Source of the DNA: Planktosalinus sp963977065
GTDB lineage: Bacteria; Bacteroidota; Bacteroidia; Flavobacteriales; Flavobacteriaceae
NCBI GenBank assembly: GCA_963977065.1
Contig: CAXBNF010000008.1
Location: 1 to 64,000 of the forward strand
Direction: 5' to 3'
Length of the DNA: 64,000 nucleotides
Under the pieces are notes generated by a model. It was not told the DNA's origin and ran no database searches. It was given only the letters and a program-made list of their open reading frames with translations. Every line of letters begins with the position of its first letter. The stretch's first letter is position 1. Shown here piece by piece: positions 58,417 to 64,000 of the stretch. The translations under genes were made by a program, and so were the position numbers.

Positions 58417-58932
58417 TTAAATTCCATCAATTTCTTTTCTCAACTCTTTCAAAGCACTGTAAATACGCTTTTCGACAGCTTTTTTGGAAATATTCAGAAT
58501 TTTGGCAATTTCTTTATGTTTTTTCCCCTCTACCCGATTTAGTAAAAAAGCAACCCTTTTATCTTCTGTTAATTTTGAAAGTGCATCCTGATATTTTTTT
58601 AAATATTCTGCTTCTTCTAAAAGAAATTGAGGATTTTCATTGTTCACTTCTCTATTTGAAGATTGTACATATTTTAATTTTACTTTTTCATGTTTAATCT
58701 CATTGAGAGTGGTATTGTTTGCAACAGAGAAAAGAAATGCTTTAGCTTTTTCCGGTAAAATTTTCCCGCAATTCTCCCATAACTTTAAAAACGCCTCTTG
58801 AACTTTGTCTTTTGGTTTAAAACGCTCACCATATTTATAATAAATAAAATCGTGTAAATCTTTTGCAACAGTTTTATGTATCGTTGCAAAAACATTTTCG
58901 TCACAAACGGAATCAAATAGATTCTTTTTCAT
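58417..58932 (-). CDS. ECF-type RNA polymerase sigma factor
   Basis: 171 residues. Region 2 (HDFIYYKYGERFKPKDKVQEAF, read as HDFIYYKYG and KVQEAFLKLWENC) and region 4 (LTEDKRVAFLLNRVEGKKHKEIA split as LTEDKRVAFLLNRVEG and KEIAKILNISKKAVEKRI) fit the FecI-like ECF class of Bacteroidota. It is the first gene of the sigma/FecR/receptor unit and divergent from the fasciclin gene (227-base gap). Targets are unknown; the adjacent genes are the natural candidates. Confidence 0.92.
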   Translation of the reverse strand: MKKNLFDSVCDENVFATIHKTVAKDLHDFIYYKYGERFKPKDKVQEAFLKLWENCGKILPEKAKAFLFSVANNTTLNEIKHEKVKLKYVQSSNREVNNENPQFLLEEAEYLKKYQDALSKLTEDKRVAFLLNRVEGKKHKEIAKILNISKKAVEKRIYSALKELRKEIDGI

Positions 58933-59159
58933 TGAATTTTGTTAATTAAACTTTAAAAACAGATGCGATTTGCGTTTTATTGATTTTTGTAAAAGTATAA
59001 AAATATAATAGCCTTAAGTATTGTATTTCTTGAAATTTATAAAAACAAGAACTCAATTTATAAATTTCATCTATGTTAAATAAATACTAAACTAAAAATT
59101 AAGAGTAGGATTTTATGTTTAACAATTGTCATATTTGCGTAAACAAAAAAAATACAACT

Positions 59160-60989
59160 ATGAAAAAACTTAATCAAATTTTTGCAATCATTTGCGTTGC
59201 TTTGCTTTTTGCATCCTGCTCAAATGATGACGATGGTGGAACGCCAACACCTGAAGGTGTAACAATCTCAGATTTTGTTGCATCCAATGAAGATTACTCT
59301 TCACTAGCCGCTGCTCTCGATGCAGCTGGACTAACTGCCACACTTGCCGGACAAGGAGAATTTACTGTATTTGCTCCAAACAACGCAGCATTTTCAGCTT
59401 TTTTAAGTGACAATGGTTTTGCCGCTTTGGGCGATGTTCCAGTCGATGTTTTGAGAGAGATATTACTGAATCACGTCATTACCGGAACAAATCTCTCAAG
59501 TGACTTAACCACGGGATACATCACTTCTTTAGGAACAGGGGCAAGTTCGTCTGAAAATTTAAGCCTATTTATTAACACATCATCTGGTGTTGAAATTAAT
59601 GGTGTTTCTGAAGTTACCCAAGCTGATATAGCTGTTGATAATGGAGTGATTCACGCTGTAGATGCAGTAATAGGAATTCCTAATATTACAACTCAGGCTC
59701 TGGCTAATCCACAATTTTCGATTTTAGTTGACGCATTAATTGCCGCTAGTGATTCAAATACTAACTATGTTGATTTACTCTCAGGAACAGCAGCTTCACC
59801 TTTCACAGTGTTTGCTCCCACAAATGATTCGTTTACTGCTTTATTAGCTGCTTTGGGGTTAAGTTCTTTAAATGATATTCCTCAAGATTTATTACAAATT
59901 GTTCTTAATTATCACGTAATTGCAGGAGCAAATGTGCGTGCAGAAGATTTGGTAAATGGAGGAATAGCAACGACATTTCAGGGTGAAAATTTAACCTTTG
60001 ATTTAACTGGAGGCGCTAAAATAATAGATGCTACTGGAGCACCTTCCAATATTATCGTAACTAATGTGCAAACAGGTAATGGCGTAATTCACGCAATAGA
60101 TAAAGTATTATTGCCACAAGCAGCTATTGATATTGTTGACCCAACAATTACAGGGCTTGCCATGATGACTCCAGATTTATCAATACTAGCAGAAGCTCTT
60201 CAAATAACAGGTTTGGATACAGTACTCAACGACAGAAATGCAGAATTTACTGTTTTTGCTCCAACTAACGAGGCGTTTAACAACTTTCTAGGAGGTGCAT
60301 CTATCAATGATGTTCCAGTTGATGCATTAACGCAGGTAATATTGAACCATGCGCTAACAGGCACATTTTTATCAACCGTTTTAACAACTTCTTATACAAC
60401 TACTCTAGCTACATTTGGTGGTACAGACAACAATTTAAGTCTTTACATCAACACAGATAGCGGCGTTACTCTAAATGGAGTATCAAATGTAGCTGTTGCA
60501 GATATACCTGCGGCAAATGGTGTTGTACACGTTGTAGATGCCGTTATTGACTTACCCACAGTGGTTACTTTTGCGGTAGCAGACCCCACTTTTAGCAATC
60601 TTGTTGCTGCATTGACGCGACCTGATCAGCCTGATTTTGTAAGCGTCCTTTCAACTCAAAACGGAACAAGCCCGGCACCATTTACAGTATTTGCTCCCAC
60701 AGATACAGCATTTGGTGACTTACTCGTGGAGCTGGGTGTTGGTGGACTGGGTGATATTGATGGACCCACATTAACAGCAGTTTTAAATATGCATGTCATT
60801 GCAGAAGCCAATGTTAGAGCTGAAGACCTCGTTGATGGAACTGTAACAACACTGGGCGGTGACATAACGATTGATGCCACTAACGCAACAATCACAGACC
60901 CCAATGGTCGCTTAAGTAATATTATTGTTGTGAATGTTCAAGCAGCAAATGGTGTAATTCACGCCATAGATAAGGTAATACTACCATAA
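59160..60989 (+). CDS. Fasciclin (FAS1) repeat lipoprotein, four domains
   Basis: 609 residues from ATG 59160; an upstream in-frame ATG at 59115 adds 15 residues before the signal and is rejected. The signal ends at a lipobox (LLFASCSNDDD), so the protein is lipid-anchored, with an acidic linker as in surface lipoproteins. Four FAS1 domains follow, each with an FTVFAPxNxxF H1-like motif (e.g. FTVFAPNNAAF, FTVFAPTNDSF) and an H2-like GVIHAIDKV or GVxHxVDAV end. Domains 1 and 3 are alike and 2 and 4 are alike, showing duplication of a two-domain unit. FAS1 proteins act in adhesion. A terminator lies 31 bases after the stop. Confidence 0.93.
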   Translation: MKKLNQIFAIICVALLFASCSNDDDGGTPTPEGVTISDFVASNEDYSSLAAALDAAGLTATLAGQGEFTVFAPNNAAFSAFLSDNGFAALGDVPVDVLREILLNHVITGTNLSSDLTTGYITSLGTGASSSENLSLFINTSSGVEINGVSEVTQADIAVDNGVIHAVDAVIGIPNITTQALANPQFSILVDALIAASDSNTNYVDLLSGTAASPFTVFAPTNDSFTALLAALGLSSLNDIPQDLLQIVLNYHVIAGANVRAEDLVNGGIATTFQGENLTFDLTGGAKIIDATGAPSNIIVTNVQTGNGVIHAIDKVLLPQAAIDIVDPTITGLAMMTPDLSILAEALQITGLDTVLNDRNAEFTVFAPTNEAFNNFLGGASINDVPVDALTQVILNHALTGTFLSTVLTTSYTTTLATFGGTDNNLSLYINTDSGVTLNGVSNVAVADIPAANGVVHVVDAVIDLPTVVTFAVADPTFSNLVAALTRPDQPDFVSVLSTQNGTSPAPFTVFAPTDTAFGDLLVELGVGGLGDIDGPTLTAVLNMHVIAEANVRAEDLVDGTVTTLGGDITIDATNATITDPNGRLSNIIVVNVQAANGVIHAIDKVILP

Positions 60990-61020
60990 TTTGGTTTTAT
61001 TAAATTTTAGTTAATTTGTA

Positions 61021-61051
61021 AAAGGCTGTCTCAAAAAGACAGCCTTTTTTT
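61021..61051 (+). terminator. Rho-independent terminator after the FAS1 gene
   Basis: AAAGGCTGTCT (61021-61031) pairs with AGACAGCCTTT (61037-61047); a T-run follows. Confidence 0.93.
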
Positions 61052-61076
61052 AATAAAATTATTCCTAAAATCCATC

Positions 61077-61107
61077 TTTGATACTCAACAACATATCCTT
61101 ATCTTTG
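61077..61107 (+). promoter_or_regulatory. Promoter of ffh
   Basis: TTTG (61077-61080), exactly 19 bases of spacer, then TATCTTTG (61100-61107) reproduces the TTTG-N19-TAnnTTTG consensus of Bacteroidota. The ATG lies 26 bases further on. Confidence 0.8.
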
Positions 61108-61132
61108 TACTCCTTAAAATGAAGTAAATACT

Positions 61133-62461
61133 ATGTTTGATAACCTAAGTGAAAAGTTAGATAAAGCCCTTCACGTTCTTAAAGGACACGGAAGCATCAC
61201 CGAAGTTAACGTTGCTGAAACACTCAAAGAAGTAAGGCGAGCACTACTCGATGCCGACGTAAACTTTAAGATTGCTAAGGAATTCACCAATACCGTAAAA
61301 GAAAAAGCACTGGGTCAAAATGTTTTAACAACACTACAGCCCGGGCAACTCATGGTAAAGCTCGTTAAAGACGAACTAACCGAACTGATGGGAGGCGATG
61401 CAGAAGGAATCAACCTGAGTGGGAATCCCACAGTTATTTTAATGTCTGGTCTTCAAGGTAGTGGTAAAACAACCTTTTCAGGAAAACTAGCCAACTATCT
61501 GAAGTCAAAAAAATCTAAAAAACCACTTTTGGTCGCTTGTGACGTGTATCGTCCGGCGGCAATCAATCAGTTGCACGTTGTAGGTGATCAGATTGGCGTT
61601 GAGGTTTTCAGTGATGAAGGAAATAAAAACCCGGTGCAAATAGCAAAAAATGCCATTGCACATGCTAAGCAAAATGGATTTAATGTGGTTATTATTGATA
61701 CCGCCGGGCGACTCGCTGTTGATGAAGAAATGATGACCGAGATATCAAACGTTCATAAAGCTGTGAATCCTCAGGAAACCCTTTTTGTTGTAGATGCAAT
61801 GACCGGTCAGGATGCTGTAAATACCGCTAAGGCATTTAATGAAAGATTGAACTTTGATGGTGTAATTCTCACAAAACTGGATGGGGATACCCGAGGAGGT
61901 GCAGCCATTTCAATCAAGAGTGTTGTCAATAAACCCATTAAGTTTATTGGTACGGGAGAGAAAATGGATGCCATTGATGTATTCTATCCAAACCGTATGG
62001 CCGATAGAATCCTGGGAATGGGTGATGTGGTTTCACTTGTTGAAAGAGCTCAAGAGCAATATGATGAAGAGGAGGCACGAAAAATTCAAAAGAAAATTGC
62101 CAAAAATCAATTTGGATTTGATGACTTTTTAAGCCAGATTCAACAAATCAAAAAAATGGGAAGTATGAAAGACCTCGTCGGGATGATTCCCGGTGCCGGT
62201 AAAGCTTTAAAAGATGTCGATATTGATGATGATTCTTTTAAAGGTATTGAGGCTATTATTCATTCTATGACTCCTGAAGAAAGATCAACTCCAACTATTA
62301 TTAATACAAATAGAAAAAAACGAATTGCAAAAGGAAGCGGAACCTCAGTTCAGGAAGTCAATCAATTGATGAAGCAGTTTAACCAAATGAGCAAAATGAT
62401 GAAAATGATGCAAGGTGGTGGCGGTAAAAAGATGATGCAAATGATGGGCAAAATGCGATAG
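61133..62461 (+). CDS. ffh: Signal recognition particle protein Ffh
   Basis: 442 residues. NG domains with GLQGSGKTTFSGKL (G1), DVYRPAAINQL, DTAGRLAVDEE (G3) and TKLDGDTRGGAA (G4); methionine-rich M domain from about 300 ending in the run of Met/Lys/Gly. It binds 4.5S RNA and nascent signal sequences and docks on FtsY. Standard length; preceded by a textbook promoter. Confidence 0.97.
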   Translation: MFDNLSEKLDKALHVLKGHGSITEVNVAETLKEVRRALLDADVNFKIAKEFTNTVKEKALGQNVLTTLQPGQLMVKLVKDELTELMGGDAEGINLSGNPTVILMSGLQGSGKTTFSGKLANYLKSKKSKKPLLVACDVYRPAAINQLHVVGDQIGVEVFSDEGNKNPVQIAKNAIAHAKQNGFNVVIIDTAGRLAVDEEMMTEISNVHKAVNPQETLFVVDAMTGQDAVNTAKAFNERLNFDGVILTKLDGDTRGGAAISIKSVVNKPIKFIGTGEKMDAIDVFYPNRMADRILGMGDVVSLVERAQEQYDEEEARKIQKKIAKNQFGFDDFLSQIQQIKKMGSMKDLVGMIPGAGKALKDVDIDDDSFKGIEAIIHSMTPEERSTPTIINTNRKKRIAKGSGTSVQEVNQLMKQFNQMSKMMKMMQGGGGKKMMQMMGKMR

Positions 62462-62492
62462 TTATAAAGATTTTAGTCTTTTAAAAAAAGAA

Positions 62493-62995
62493 GCCACTAA
62501 TGCACTAATAATTTTCTATTCGTGTGGCATCTAAATATAGATTATGCCAGATCTTATTCTTAAAAAAGAAAGTTATTCACTTCTAGGTGTTTTATTTGAT
62601 GTTCATAATCAACTAGGGTCTGGTTTTTCAGAAATTGTTTACAAAGATGCTCTTGAGTACGAATTTAACGCCTTAAACATTCCTTTTGAAAGGGAGAAAG
62701 AATATAAAGTAAAATATAAAGATGTAGTTTTAAAACACAAGTTTTATGCTGATTTTGTTGTCTTTGAAAAAATAATCCTTGAAGTAAAATCTTGTGAAAC
62801 ATTTACAGATTCTCATATCGCTCAATGTATAAATTATTTAAAGATTTCAAACAATAAATTAGCTTTATTAGTAAACTTTAAACAGGACAAATTAGATTAT
62901 AGAAGAATAGTTTTATGAACTTCCTAAACTCCAACTTTTGGAAGTTTTTGAAAGTGAAAAGCTAAAACAAAGAAAATCATTTGTGCATTCGTGGC
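62493..62995. repeat. Imperfect inverted repeats flanking the GxxExxY gene
   Basis: GCCACTAATGCAC (62493-62505) and GTGCATTCGTGGC (62983-62995) are inverted copies with one mismatch. The left copy continues to a second arm ending GTGTGGC (62520-62526), so it is itself a decayed palindrome. The pair brackets the GxxExxY gene, a 503-base unit overall. Confidence 0.55.
62544..62918 (+). CDS. GxxExxY protein
   Basis: 124 residues. The name motif is seen as GSGFSEIVY, followed by LEYEFNALNIPFERE, FYADFVVFEKIILEVKS (acidic and lysine residues of a PD-(D/E)xK-like core) and HIAQCINYL. The family is common in Bacteroidota, often in several copies, and is distantly related to nucleases; its function is unknown. 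Base composition is AT-rich. It is bracketed by inverted repeats. Confidence 0.88.
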   Translation: MPDLILKKESYSLLGVLFDVHNQLGSGFSEIVYKDALEYEFNALNIPFEREKEYKVKYKDVVLKHKFYADFVVFEKIILEVKSCETFTDSHIAQCINYLKISNNKLALLVNFKQDKLDYRRIVL

Positions 62996-63103
62996 AAATT
63001 CTTAAGTACTTAAATTAAATGATATTGCTAGAGTATCTACAAACAACAATACAATAATATAATTGATAACACTTTTGATAATAATTTATAAAATTTCCTC
63101 AAA

Positions 63104-63988
63104 ATGACAATCCTCGACGGCAGAAAAGTATCAAACGACATTAAAAATGAAATCGCATCAGAAGTTGATCAAATGAGAGCTCGAGGCGAAAAAGTGCCTC
63201 ATCTGGCTGCCGTAATCGTAGGAAATGATGGAGCAAGTTTGACCTATGTTGCCAGCAAGGTAAAAGCTTGTGAGCGTGTGGGTTTTGAATCTACAATGGT
63301 GAGGCTTCCTCACACAACCAGTGAACTGGAATTACTTCAAAAAATCAAAGAACTCAACTCAAATGAATCTATAGATGGTTTTATAATTCAATTACCACTT
63401 CCTCCACAAATAAATACACAAAAAGTGTTGATGACTGTTGACCCCTCAAAAGACGTAGATGGCTTTCACCCTGAAAATTTTGGGAAAATGGCACTGGATA
63501 TGAGCACTTTTATACCTGCAACTCCCTTTGGTATTTTGGAGCTTTTGGAACGTTATAAAGTTGAAACCAATGGAAAACATACCGTTGTAATCGGTAGAAG
63601 TCATATTGTGGGCAGACCCATGAGTATTCTTATGGGTAGAAAAGGTTGGCCGGGCAACTCAACAGTTACACTTACTCACAGCCATACAAAAAACATTGAA
63701 GAAATCACCGTTCAAGCAGATATAATCATTTCTGCACTGGGAGTGCCCAACTTTTTAAAAGCAGAAATGGTTAAAGACGGAGCAGTCATCATTGATGTTG
63801 GTATCACAAGAGTTCCAGATGAAAATCATCCCAAAGGCTATGTCATTACTGGAGACGTTGATTTTGAAAACGTAAGTAAAAAAGCATCTTTTATAACACC
63901 TGTTCCCGGAGGAGTAGGGCCTATGACAATCGCGATGTTGTTAAAGAATACCTTGATTGCTAGAGAACAAAGAAACAATAAAGATTAA
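63104..63988 (+). CDS. folD: Bifunctional methylenetetrahydrofolate dehydrogenase / cyclohydrolase
   Basis: 294 residues, complete. VGNDGASLTYVASKVKACE (catalytic Tyr and Lys), GFIIQLPLPP, PSKDVDGFHPEN, ATPFGILELL, VIGRSHIVGRPM (NADP loop) and TPVPGGVGPMTIAML are FolD signatures. It interconverts methylene-, methenyl- and formyl-tetrahydrofolate. The gene ends 12 bases before the window end. The 185-base gap upstream has the right arm of the inverted repeat and no clear promoter. Confidence 0.97.
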   Translation: MTILDGRKVSNDIKNEIASEVDQMRARGEKVPHLAAVIVGNDGASLTYVASKVKACERVGFESTMVRLPHTTSELELLQKIKELNSNESIDGFIIQLPLPPQINTQKVLMTVDPSKDVDGFHPENFGKMALDMSTFIPATPFGILELLERYKVETNGKHTVVIGRSHIVGRPMSILMGRKGWPGNSTVTLTHSHTKNIEEITVQADIIISALGVPNFLKAEMVKDGAVIIDVGITRVPDENHPKGYVITGDVDFENVSKKASFITPVPGGVGPMTIAMLLKNTLIAREQRNNKD

Positions 63989-64000
63989 ATCAATTATCCT

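Noticed and set aside
59115..59159. Upstream ATG for the FAS1 lipoprotein
   Set aside because: It puts 15 hydrophilic residues before a normal lipoprotein signal peptide; ATG 59160 gives a standard one.
1..64000. CRISPR arrays, tRNA/rRNA genes, phage or IS elements
   Set aside because: None was recognised on either strand by eye; a tRNA or Rfam scan could still find small RNAs that I missed.

Overview
The window looks like a chromosomal piece of a low-GC, probably marine member of the Flavobacteriia (Bacteroidota). The evidence is two kinds of type IX secretion C-terminal sorting domain, a PorP/SprF plus PorE-like OmpA pair, a SusC-style/STN TonB receptor with FecR and an ECF sigma factor, the Bacteroidota-specific rpmB-rpmG-DUF4295-ftsY string, and promoters of the TTTG-N19-TAnnTTTG type instead of E. 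coli -35/-10 boxes. I saw no rRNA, tRNA, CRISPR array, transposase or phage gene.

Layout. 1-4.5 kb: 3' end of a repetitive surface adhesin, then PorP/SprF and OmpA/PorE-like proteins. 4.6-9.5 kb: a tight operon idi, PTPS, bcp-type peroxiredoxin, manA and a large MBOAT-SGNH fusion acyltransferase. 9.5-16.4 kb (minus): a seven-gene surface-glycan operon with methyltransferase, Wzm/Wzt-like ABC exporter, two PAPS sulfotransferases, a sulfotransferase-glycosyltransferase fusion and a glycosyltransferase. 16.6-25.2 kb (plus): glycosyltransferase, two more sulfotransferases, a cation/proton antiporter, then a four-gene set (carrier protein, adenylation enzyme, acyl-CoA-dehydrogenase-like oxidase, flavin-dependent halogenase) and a small lipoprotein. 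25.2-30.4 kb (minus): GT-C-like membrane protein, polyprenyl-phosphate-type GT2, DUF2304 and GT4. 30.6-44.2 kb: lipoproteins, AbgT and SSS transporters, a beta-barrel TonB-type protein, a T9SS-secreted propeller protein, recR and a GT2. 44.2-54.9 kb: housekeeping genes (2-oxoacid dehydrogenase E2, DnaQ-like exonuclease, FAH hydrolase, Hpt, cinA, rpmB, rpmG, DUF4295, ftsY, rimO) with a BLUF photoreceptor and a glycosyltransferase. 54.9-61 kb: TonB receptor/FecR/ECF sigma module divergent from a four-domain fasciclin lipoprotein. 61-64 kb: ffh, a GxxExxY gene between imperfect inverted repeats, and folD.

The most interesting item is 20584-24816. Gene order, sizes and active-site residues match the pathway that turns L-proline into pyrrolyl-2-carboxyl-S-carrier protein and then halogenates it (PltL/PltF/PltE/PltA of pyoluteorin, Bmp1-4 of marine bromopyrroles). 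The ten residues I read from the adenylation pocket (D L L Y L A L V C K) equal the code I recall for the stand-alone prolyl-AMP ligases. No polyketide synthase, thioesterase or other known pyrrole acceptor enzyme is in the window. Instead the cassette lies inside a sulfated-glycan locus that also holds a DltB/DltD-like MBOAT-SGNH acyltransferase. My inference, unproven, is that the (halo)pyrrole-carboxyl group is either used to acylate a sulfated surface glycan or feeds an unlinked pathway.
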